A stretch of 7,099 nucleotides of DNA from JBEKYH01 sp049511115 (lineage in GTDB: Bacteria > Planctomycetota > Phycisphaerae > Tepidisphaerales > Tepidisphaeraceae). The DNA lies in contig JBEKYH010000268.1 of the NCBI GenBank assembly GCA_049511115.1, positions 1 through 7,099 on the forward strand. The letters are read 5' to 3'. Below are positions 1 through 5,457 of the stretch, one piece after another (position 1 is the first letter of the stretch; every line of letters starts with the position of its first letter). The notes under the pieces were generated by a model that saw nothing but the letters and a program-made list of their open reading frames with translations, was not told the DNA's origin and ran no database searches. The position numbers were made by a program, and so were the translations under genes.

Positions 1-372
1 CCGGTCTCCTCGTTCGTATTTTTCCGAACTCGTGACGTTCCATCCATCTGGTTTTCCCCTTCCGCTTTTTACCCTCGCAGAATCCCTTGCCAGACTGCGC
101 CAGCGGAAATGGTGAATCGGTTCATCGGGATTCCAGAGAAGAAGATAACTGGACATGTCACCACCATATGCAAACGTGCATACAATATCCGCCGAAAACT
201 TCATTTTCCGGGAGATTTTTTCCGCTTGCCATTAGCCGCCTTGGCTTGGTTAGCTCTCGGCCTGACCGGCGGAAACAGGCGATGGGCTAGATCGTCAAAT
301 TTTTGGAACGGCGTTCGGCTGTCTGTTTGAGGTTCTGATTCGCTTGGCTTTGTAGACATAGGAAAATCCTTT
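1..372. other. Left flank without a supported gene
   Basis: I see no convincing protein or RNA gene here; short frames at 87-290 and 109-330 have no recognisable motif and overlap each other. A small perfect hairpin (TATGCA, loop AACG, TGCATA) lies at 167-182. On the minus strand an ATG at 45-47 follows a purine-rich stretch (GGAAGGGG, 8 nt upstream) and stays open to the window edge, but only about 15 codons are visible, so it can only be noted as a possible truncated 5' end. The last bases (360-363, AGGA) are a plausible ribosome binding site for the small frame starting at 373. Confidence 0.5.
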
Positions 373-624
373 ATGAGTGTAGCTATTCAACATGCTCCTG
401 CGGCGGAGGCAGAGGTGACTCCGGAGATGGAGGAGGCGGGCTTCCGGGTGCTTTCGGCTTCGGGAATAGCGGATGGTTATTCGGGGGCGGATAGACTACT
501 CGTTGCTGAAATATACCGCGCCATGTTTGCACTTCGTCCCTCGGCCACGTTGACAGGACCTGCGGAAGAAGGAACAAGTGAAACATGTTGCACAGACGCG
601 AGACAAATCCGCACTTTTCAATGA
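373..624 (+). CDS. Possible small host protein, 3' end likely lost to the insertion
   Basis: The 83-codon frame starts with ATG 9 nt after AGGA (360-363). Its first ~51 residues look like a genuine small protein: EVTPEMEEAG at residues 14-23 and LLVAEIYRAM at 42-51. From memory this resembles short uncharacterised proteins with a TPEMIEAG...I(Y/F)xAM pattern, which I could not check. After about residue 55 (near base 540) the frame loses that character and reads Cys/Thr-rich sequence antisense to the passenger gene. One reading is that the insertion entered this gene near its 3' end, so the tail is fortuitous. The other is that the whole frame is a shadow of the proline-rich tail of the minus-strand gene at 383-1069. 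The two genes share about 240 bp, so at least one end is not original. No function can be assigned. Confidence 0.32.
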   Translation: MSVAIQHAPAAEAEVTPEMEEAGFRVLSASGIADGYSGADRLLVAEIYRAMFALRPSATLTGPAEEGTSETCCTDARQIRTFQ

Positions 625-1069
625 AGTCGGTCAATTGACTGGCGTTAAGCGTCGGAAGTCCTCCTGCGGCGACGTTATAGAAGTCGGGAGGGATCAACGC
701 GACCCCTGCGTACCCATCACTATTAACAAACATGCTCACATTCCAATGCACGACCTTGTTCCGTGTCGTCACCAAATCACGAATCATTTTGTCCAAGGAA
801 TTCCAGAAAACCGAATAGCCATCGCCGTACTGGTTCGTCAGTAGTCCGTCTAGAATCTCCCCCACTACTCTCGGATTCGTGATTCTGAAAAACACCACCG
901 CAGCGGTTTTTATCTCTATTTCTGCAAACACGGCAAAAAGGCTACATAAAGCCTGCTCGACGTTGGCATATGCTTGGATGGCGTGTCCGCGAATCGCCCA
1001 GAAGGGGTCTGCGTCCCTTTTCGCTTGCACCTCCTGTGGGGATTCCATCTTTTTGTCTTCCGTCGCCAT
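383..1069 (-). CDS. HEPN-like hypothetical protein, probable IS passenger
   Basis: A 228-residue soluble protein without signal peptide or membrane segment. It begins with a charged stretch (residues 1-22), then ADPFWAIRGHA and a mostly helical body. RNKVVHW at residues 103-109 gives R103-N104-x3-H108, the RxxxxH signature of HEPN-domain proteins, many of which are ribonucleases in toxin-antitoxin or defence systems. The last ~40 residues are proline-rich (YPPP, then SPPPPSPESPLPPP). The gene starts 32 nt after the transposase stop on the same strand and has only weak purines (GAGACG) as a ribosome site, so it is probably cotranscribed from the transposase promoter. A start at residue 8 (MESPQEV) is also possible. 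The proline tail lies antisense to the small frame at 373 and may be read-through beyond the element's end. The family looks like one I associate with ISXO2-type transposases; the HEPN assignment rests on the motif and helical character only. Confidence 0.72.
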   Translation of the reverse strand: MATEDKKMESPQEVQAKRDADPFWAIRGHAIQAYANVEQALCSLFAVFAEIEIKTAAVVFFRITNPRVVGEILDGLLTNQYGDGYSVFWNSLDKMIRDLVTTRNKVVHWNVSMFVNSDGYAGVALIPPDFYNVAAGGLPTLNASQLTDFIEKCGFVSRLCNMFHLFLLPQVLSTWPRDEVQTWRGIFQQRVVYPPPNNHPLFPKPKAPGSPPPPSPESPLPPPQEHVE

Positions 1070-1101
1070 ATGGTTTTCGTCTCAATGACTTGACGGATTT
1101 T

Positions 1102-2130
1102 TTATGCGTTTACCCCTGCGCTGGCGCTTTCGGAGAGTCCCTCCGGGTCGATCTTGCCGGTGAGTTGCTTATATGTAAGCCGTTTCCCCTCAATGCCCTT
1201 CATCGCCGTTACGAAGCGCCCGCCATCGTTCAGTTCTCGGTTGTTGAATCGGAAGGCTTCCGAGTCAACGTGGGCTTCAAGATGGAACGGCTCAACTGAA
1301 ACATGCGTTCCCTTAATGCACCGCTTGAATAGCGCCCAGAAGTTTTCGATGCCATTCGTGTGAACCGCGCCGCGCACATAGCCTTCCGCGTGGTCAATAA
1401 ACTCGTGGATAAACTTCGGGTCAAGCTGGCGGTACGGCTGCCAAGCGTCCGTGTAGAGTGCCGATCCGGGATTCACGTTTTTGTGAATGATCGAATGAAG
1501 CGTTTCCCGCTGGACGTTCTGAACAACTTGGGCGCGGACGGTGCTGTGCGGCTTGGTGCTATGCCGATCAAGCAAGCCCATGACAGCCGTCTTATTGTTG
1601 GCCTCGGCCTTGCCACCCGAACCACTGATCTTGCGCCGACGAACGGCGGGGTGCATGTTTTTCGCCAAGCCGCCGACGTAAGTTTCGTCGGCTTCTACAA
1701 TGCCGCCATTCCCGCCCATTTTTTCCAACGATCCTGATTTCAGCGCGGCGCGCACGCGATGCAGCACGAACCATGCCGACTTTTGTGTAATGCCCAACGC
1801 CCGGTGAAGCTCATAGCTGCTGATCGAATTCTTTGAATTGGCTTCAAGCCAGATTGCGACCATCCACTTGTCGAGCGAAAGCGGGCTTTCCTCCATGATC
1901 GTTCCGGTCTTGGCCGAGAATTGTTTGTGGCCGGGGCAATTCAGGCATTTCCAAATGCGTCGCGTGCTGACGAAACTGACGTGAGTTGATCCGCATCGCG
2001 GGCAGCAAACGCCATCGGCCCACCGAAGGCCGACTAGATATTTGTGGGCGTTGTCCAAATCCGCAAAATAGCGGGTGGCTTCAAGCAGCGTCTTTGGGTT
2101 TTGCACCGTCCGGTTATTGGTTGCGTTCAT
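1102..2130 (-). CDS. IS1595-family (ISXO2-like) transposase
   Basis: A full-length 342-residue transposase of the ISXO2/IS1595 type, which cuts and rejoins DNA at the element's ends. An N-terminal zinc ribbon has CPRC (C43, C46) and CLNC (C62, C65), followed by the typical KQFSAKTGTIMEESPLSLDKW stretch (about 69-89). A helix-turn-helix-like region (about 100-130, ALGITQKSAW) leads into the DDE nuclease core: VEADETYVGG with D148, LYTDAWQPY with D228, and HTNGIENFWALFKR with E262 as the likely third acidic residue and K269-R270 after it. A conserved tail, SVEPFHLEAHVDSEAFRFNNRE, follows. No frameshift or missing catalytic residue is visible, so it may be active. The ATG at 2128-2130 lies 6 nt after a TATAAT box, pointing to a leaderless transcript. 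Family assignment is firm; the subgroup is not determined. Confidence 0.97.
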   Translation of the reverse strand: MNATNNRTVQNPKTLLEATRYFADLDNAHKYLVGLRWADGVCCPRCGSTHVSFVSTRRIWKCLNCPGHKQFSAKTGTIMEESPLSLDKWMVAIWLEANSKNSISSYELHRALGITQKSAWFVLHRVRAALKSGSLEKMGGNGGIVEADETYVGGLAKNMHPAVRRRKISGSGGKAEANNKTAVMGLLDRHSTKPHSTVRAQVVQNVQRETLHSIIHKNVNPGSALYTDAWQPYRQLDPKFIHEFIDHAEGYVRGAVHTNGIENFWALFKRCIKGTHVSVEPFHLEAHVDSEAFRFNNRELNDGGRFVTAMKGIEGKRLTYKQLTGKIDPEGLSESASAGVNA

Positions 2131-2136
2131 GCCGAA

Positions 2137-2164
2137 ATTATAGCATGGATTCGTGGTGCGTCAA
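2137..2164 (-). promoter_or_regulatory. Transposase promoter, probably leaderless
   Basis: Reading the minus strand, TTGACG (2159-2164) and a perfect TATAAT (2137-2142) are separated by 16 nt. Only six bases (TTCGGC) lie between the -10 box and the transposase ATG, so transcription would start at or next to the A of the start codon. There is no room for a Shine-Dalgarno sequence. The -35 box lies near the presumed element end. Confidence 0.75.
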
Positions 2165-2180
2165 GTATATTGTTACCAAA

Positions 2181-2212
2181 CCTTCAAACCTTCAGACCTT
2201 CACACTTTCACA
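2181..2212. repeat. Octamer minisatellite CCTTCAnA, four units
   Basis: Four consecutive 8-bp units: CCTTCAAA, CCTTCAGA, CCTTCACA and CTTTCACA. The unit differs mainly at positions 7 and 2. It directly adjoins the presumed right end of the IS and precedes the acyltransferase gene. Two other octamer-periodic tracts occur at 6566-6589 and 6742-6765, suggesting a genome-wide style of intergenic repeat. Confidence 0.8.
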
Positions 2213-2266
2213 CCTCTCCTCGATCAGTTGCCAATCGGTTCCCGTTCAAGTATCCCCGCCGTTCGC

Positions 2267-2941
2267 ATGGCGTCCGACTTGCCGCCCTTTAAAGCGGATG
2301 AAAATACTCTTTCCATCCGCGTGCTGCGTTGCCTGAACGTCTGCTTCGCGCGGATATATCATCGCGTGGAGGTACGCACGCCCTGCCGATTGCCGCGGCA
2401 CGGAGCGGGGATCGTGGTGTGCAACCACATCTCCGGAGTCGATCCCGTCATGATTCAGGCGGTCAGCCCGCGCTTGATTCGCTGGATGATGGCCCGCGAA
2501 TATTACGCCCAGCCCGGCTTGAAGTGGCTTCTCGATCTGGTCGGGATCATCCCGGTTGACCGCAGCGGCCGCGATCTCGCCGCCACGCGCGCGGCGCTCG
2601 ATGCGCTTAAGAACGGGTATATCGTGGGCATTTTCCCCGAGGGAAGAATCGAACCCACACGCGAGCTGCTCCCCTTTCTTAGTGGAATTGTGCTTTTGGC
2701 GGCCAAAAGCGGCGCCCCGATCTATCCGGCATACCTGGATGGCACTCAGCGGGGCAAGGAAATGCCAAAGGCTCAGATTGAGCCGCAACGGGCCAGACTA
2801 TCATTTGGCGAGCCGTTCGTGCTCAGCCGCGCGCGATCGGGCCGAGACCACATATCGGAGGCGACCGCTATGATCCAGAATTCTGTCGAAAGATTGCGTA
2901 TTGCCGAGATTGAACGCTCAAGAATCGAGCACTATTATTAA
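2267..2941 (+). CDS. 1-acyl-sn-glycerol-3-phosphate acyltransferase (PlsC family)
   Basis: A 224-residue enzyme of the PlsC/LPLAT family, which transfers an acyl chain to lysophosphatidic acid at the inner membrane to make phosphatidic acid, the phospholipid precursor. The four family blocks are present: NHISGVD with H54 and D59 (the HX4D catalytic pair), GIIPVDR at 93-99, FPEGR at 123-127 (substrate phosphate binding), and PIYPAYLDG at 151-159. There is no strong hydrophobic N-terminal anchor, which is common in short soluble-type members. I start at ATG 2267 because the frame upstream (to 2153) runs through the octamer repeat and IS-end sequence. No good ribosome binding site is seen there. 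An intrinsic terminator begins at its stop codon, so it is likely transcribed alone. The acyl acceptor is inferred from the family; other lysophospholipid acceptors are possible. Confidence 0.92.
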   Translation: MASDLPPFKADENTLSIRVLRCLNVCFARIYHRVEVRTPCRLPRHGAGIVVCNHISGVDPVMIQAVSPRLIRWMMAREYYAQPGLKWLLDLVGIIPVDRSGRDLAATRAALDALKNGYIVGIFPEGRIEPTRELLPFLSGIVLLAAKSGAPIYPAYLDGTQRGKEMPKAQIEPQRARLSFGEPFVLSRARSGRDHISEATAMIQNSVERLRIAEIERSRIEHYY

Positions 2942-2976
2942 GGATTGGTCAACGCCTTGATAATCCTTGCGTTTTT
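2940..2976 (+). terminator. Intrinsic terminator of the acyltransferase gene
   Basis: AAGGATT (2940-2946, starting inside the TAA stop) pairs with AATCCTT (2962-2968). An inner TCAA/TTGA stem caps with the tetraloop CGCC (2953-2956). A five-T run follows at 2972-2976 after GCG. A competing stem, CGCCTTGA (2953-2960) with TCAAGGCG (2979-2986), uses the same inner bases and would exclude it. Confidence 0.6.
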
Positions 2977-3135
2977 ATTCAAGGCGAAAGAATTGGCCTG
3001 CCGATGCAACTTTTGACCGGGCCGAACATATAAAGAGTTGATATTTTGCGAAATGTTTGACTAAAGCGATTTTTTCGTTAAGGTAAGATAGGTAAACAAA
3101 GACATCTGGCGCGACGGCGCATTTTCTCCCCTCCG

Positions 3136-3171
3136 GAAGACACCGTGCAGAAATGCCGGTGTCTTCTTTTT
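3136..3171 (+). terminator. Strong intrinsic terminator with GAAA tetraloop
   Basis: GAAGACACCG (3136-3145) pairs perfectly with CGGTGTCTTC (3157-3166). After one bulged T (3146) the stem continues as GCA/TGC and closes on a GAAA tetraloop (3150-3153). Five Ts follow (3167-3171). The minus strand lacks a T run, so it acts on plus-strand transcripts. Confidence 0.88.
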
Positions 3172-3205
3172 GGTAGCTTAATGTGAAGGCAGTGAATACC
3201 GCTTA

Positions 3206-3230
3206 ACTCGCTAAAGGGAGCCTTGCGAGT
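3206..3230 (+). promoter_or_regulatory. Hairpin in the leader of the HAD gene
   Basis: ACTCGC (3206-3211) pairs with GCGAGT (3225-3230). Inside, after a TA bulge, AAGG (3214-3217) pairs with CCTT (3221-3224) around a GAG loop. The purine tract AAGGGAG, the only Shine-Dalgarno-like sequence before a GTG at 3235, is held in this structure. It may limit initiation at 3235 or be incidental leader structure. Confidence 0.35.
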
Positions 3231-3285
3231 ATAAGTGGCATTGCCGTTGCACAATTACTGCCCAGTGCTTTTTCGGGGAATATTC

Positions 3286-4116
3286 GTGCCAGTTGTACCT
3301 ACTAAGAGCAGCCACGATATCCGTTTGGTGGCCATTGATCTGGATGGCACGCTTCTGGACGACCAGAAGCGCATTTCCCATCGCGCCATCGCGGGTTTGT
3401 CGGCGGCTACAGCCAAAGGGGTCAAGGTGGTAATCGCCTCCGCCCGCCCGCCGCGCAGCGTGCGCCACATTTACGCGGCGCTAAAGCTGGACACCTGGCA
3501 GATCAATTACAACGGGGCGCTGATCTGGGACGAACCGGCCAAAAAGTCTCGTTTTCACGGCCCAATCGCCGCTTCGGTGGTCCACAAACTGATCCGCCAG
3601 GCCCGCGACCTGTATCCCGACGTGCTGGTAAGCTGCGAATTGATGGACCGCTGGTACACCGATCGCGTGGACGGCAAGCACACCACCGAAACCGGCCGGC
3701 TTTTTCCGCCGGATGTGGTCGCGCCGCTGGAGGATTTCTGGAATGTCTCGATGACCAAGGTGCTCCTCCTGGGCAATCCGCGTATGATGAACGACTTGGA
3801 GACGAGCCTGGGAATGGCCTTTGACGATAAAGTCACCCTGGTGCGGACAGACCCCGATTTAATCCAGATCATGGACAAGCGGAACAGCAAGGCCATCGCC
3901 GTCGAGAAAGTCGCCGCCCATTATCGCGTGACGCCGCGCCAGGTAATGGCCATTGGCGACGCCCCCAATGACTTTGGCATGTTGCGCATGGCCGGGGTTG
4001 CCGTCGCCATGGATAACGCCCATGCCAGCGTCAAAAAGATCGCCCACTGGGTCGCCCCCTCCAACAACGACCACGGCGTTCACGCGGCGCTGGTTCGATA
4101 CGGGCTGTGCGAGTAA
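3286..4116 (+). CDS. Cof-type HAD-superfamily phosphatase
   Basis: A 276-residue cytosolic phosphohydrolase of the HAD superfamily, Cof/HAD-IIB type, which usually acts on sugar phosphates, nucleotides or cofactor phosphates. Motif I is AIDLDGTLLD with nucleophile D18 and D20; motif II is S52 in VIASARP; motif III is K202 in NSKAIAVEKV; motif IV is GDAPND (224-229). The NYNGALI segment (74-80) and the cap between motifs II and III are typical of Cof proteins. I chose GTG 3286 because it places motif I about 18 residues from the start, as in relatives, and follows GGGGAA (3275-3280). A GTG at 3235 would add 17 atypical residues (Leu/Cys/Phe-rich) and its purine site is 14 nt away inside a hairpin. 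truD follows after 24 nt, suggesting one operon. The true substrate cannot be told from sequence. Confidence 0.92.
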   Translation: MPVVPTKSSHDIRLVAIDLDGTLLDDQKRISHRAIAGLSAATAKGVKVVIASARPPRSVRHIYAALKLDTWQINYNGALIWDEPAKKSRFHGPIAASVVHKLIRQARDLYPDVLVSCELMDRWYTDRVDGKHTTETGRLFPPDVVAPLEDFWNVSMTKVLLLGNPRMMNDLETSLGMAFDDKVTLVRTDPDLIQIMDKRNSKAIAVEKVAAHYRVTPRQVMAIGDAPNDFGMLRMAGVAVAMDNAHASVKKIAHWVAPSNNDHGVHAALVRYGLCE

Positions 4117-4140
4117 TTTTTTTCGGCGGCCTAATCCATC

Positions 4141-5457
4141 ATGAATCTTCCCTATCTAATCCCCGAGTTTCCCGGCATCGGCGGCGTCATCAAGGAGCGC
4201 CCCGAAGATTTCTTCGTTCAGGAGCTTCCCCTCTACGAGGCCAGCGGCCAGGGCGAGCATGTCTACTGCGAAATCCAAAAGACGGGCCTCACGACTTTCC
4301 ATGCCATTGACGACATCGCCCGCGCGCTCAACGTCTCGCCGCGCGATATCGGCTATGCGGGAATGAAGGACGCCCACTCCATCAGCCGCCAGTTGTTTTC
4401 CATCTGGGGCACGACGCCCGAAGCGGTGATGGCCCTGACGATTCCCAATATCAAAGTGCAGTGGGCCGCGCGCCACGGGAATAAACTGCGCCTGGGCCAC
4501 CTGTTGGGCAATCGCTTTGCGATCAAAATCCGCCAGGTGAATCCAACGGATATCGTGAAACTCACGCCCGTGTTGCAACAACTCCAGGACCGCGGCATTC
4601 CCAATTATTTCGGCGAGCAGCGCTTCGGCCACCGCGGCGACAACGACCAGGTCGGCGCGGCCATCGTGCGCGGCGACGACAAAGCCGTCATCAGCCTGCT
4701 GCTGGGAACGCCGCGGCCCAATGTCGACGATCCCGCCACGGTGCGGGCGCGCCGGGCGGTGGATAGCGGCGACCTCGAGCTGGCCATGAAAATCTATCCG
4801 CGCCACTGCGGCATGGAGCGCCGCGTGCTGGCACGCCTGATCAAAACGCACAAACCCAGCGCCGCGGCGCGCCTGATCGATCAGCGTCTGCGGCGGCTGT
4901 GGGTTTCGGCATTGCAATCGTCCTTGTTCAATCAGGTGGTCGCCGCTCGAATCAACTCCCTCGACAAACTGATGGTCGGCGATCTCGCTTACAAGCACGA
5001 CAACGGCGCGGTGTTCAGCGTCGAGGACGCTGCTGTCGAACAACCGCGCGCCGATCGTTTTGAAATCAGCCCCACCGGCCCGTTGGTCGGGTACCGCCTC
5101 ACGCTGCCGCAAGCTGAGCCGCTGAATATCGAGCAGGCCGCGATGGACGCCGTGGGACTGAAGCCGGCGGATTTCCGCGTCGAGGGGCGGCTGAGAGTCA
5201 AGGGCGCGCGGCGCCCGCTGCGCGCCAAGCCTGCCGATGTGGAATGCTCCAGCGGCGTGGATGAGGTTGGGTCGTATATTGCCGTTGCGTTCACGCTGCC
5301 GGCGGGAACATTCGCGACGGTGCTGTTGAGGGAATTGATGAAATCGGAAGCGGCTCCGGCCAAGACGCCTGCGGAATCTGCAGAGCCTGAAGAATCTGAA
5401 GCTCCGGTCGGATCAGATCCATCCGAATCAGAACCGTCCGAATCGGAAGGCGATTAA
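4141..5457 (+). CDS. truD: tRNA pseudouridine-13 synthase TruD
   Basis: A 438-residue enzyme that isomerises uridine 13 of tRNA to pseudouridine in the cytoplasm. The TruD signature GYAGMKDAHSISRQ (residues 71-84) carries the catalytic aspartate D77. NYFGEQRFG (155-163) is the second conserved block. QSSLFNQVVAAR (259-270), SPTGPLVGY (310-318) and the C-terminal LPAGTFATVLLRELMK (386-401) complete the fold. The TRUD insertion domain lies between about 165 and 320. The last ~37 residues are an acidic Ser/Glu/Pro-rich tail that is not part of the catalytic fold, and it contains a DNA-level tandem duplication. The ATG lies 24 nt after the HAD gene stop, with a T7 run but no hairpin and no clear ribosome site, so translational coupling is possible. 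The stop codon overlaps the convergent oxidoreductase gene. Confidence 0.97.
   Translation: MNLPYLIPEFPGIGGVIKERPEDFFVQELPLYEASGQGEHVYCEIQKTGLTTFHAIDDIARALNVSPRDIGYAGMKDAHSISRQLFSIWGTTPEAVMALTIPNIKVQWAARHGNKLRLGHLLGNRFAIKIRQVNPTDIVKLTPVLQQLQDRGIPNYFGEQRFGHRGDNDQVGAAIVRGDDKAVISLLLGTPRPNVDDPATVRARRAVDSGDLELAMKIYPRHCGMERRVLARLIKTHKPSAAARLIDQRLRRLWVSALQSSLFNQVVAARINSLDKLMVGDLAYKHDNGAVFSVEDAAVEQPRADRFEISPTGPLVGYRLTLPQAEPLNIEQAAMDAVGLKPADFRVEGRLRVKGARRPLRAKPADVECSSGVDEVGSYIAVAFTLPAGTFATVLLRELMKSEAAPAKTPAESAEPEESEAPVGSDPSESEPSESEGD
5419..5448 (+). repeat. 15-bp tandem duplication in the truD tail
   Basis: Two adjacent 15-bp units (5419-5433 and 5434-5448) differ at two bases, each a third codon position. 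Each encodes Pro-Ser-Glu-Ser-Glu. The copies differ only synonymously, which suggests the peptide is tolerated or kept while the DNA drifts. Confidence 0.8.

Larger units (their letters stand above)
383..2180 (-). mobile_element. IS1595-family element with passenger gene, ends approximate
   Basis: The element is defined by the transposase plus the downstream same-strand HEPN-like gene. The right end must lie beyond the transposase promoter (2137-2164) and probably before the host-style octamer repeat that starts at 2181. The left end is unresolved: it could lie within the passenger's 3' end (about 467-560, if the small frame at 373 is an interrupted host gene) or left of 383 (if the proline-rich tail is native). 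I compared the reverse complement of 2131-2185 with 140-560 by eye and found no convincing terminal inverted repeat; the only shared string, AATATAC (about 511-517 versus the right end), is too short to rely on. No 8-bp target duplication was recognised. Confidence 0.6.
2977..3285. other. Gene-free interval, possible small RNA
   Basis: About 300 bp between the acyltransferase and the HAD gene with no credible protein frame. The stretch 3020-3105 is AT-rich and promoter-like (TTGACT at 3057-3062 and TAAGAT at 3084-3089, but 21 nt apart, which is too long for a standard promoter). It is followed by a GCGC-GACG-GCGC dyad (3109-3120) and a strong plus-strand terminator. Because the acyltransferase already has its own terminator, the second may end a separate short transcript. 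The promoter is not convincing, so this remains a suggestion. Confidence 0.3.

Noticed and set aside
1..47. Truncated minus-strand gene leaving the window on the left
   Set aside because: A ribosome-site-like GGAAGGGG and an ATG are present, but ~15 codons are too few to support a gene.
1360..1737. Long plus-strand frame inside the transposase gene
   Set aside because: It is antisense to the conserved DDE core of the transposase and shows no motif of its own.
511..2170. AATATAC as a shared core of IS terminal inverted repeats
   Set aside because: Only seven bases match without gaps; longer alignment needs several indels, so chance is a sufficient explanation.
2153..2266. Upstream extension of the acyltransferase frame
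   Set aside because: It translates IS-end DNA and the octamer repeat, so the ATG at 2267 is a better start.
4156..5112. 318-codon minus-strand frame inside truD
   Set aside because: Long antisense frame typical of GC-rich coding DNA; His/Ala/Asp-rich without domain motifs, while the plus strand carries every TruD block.
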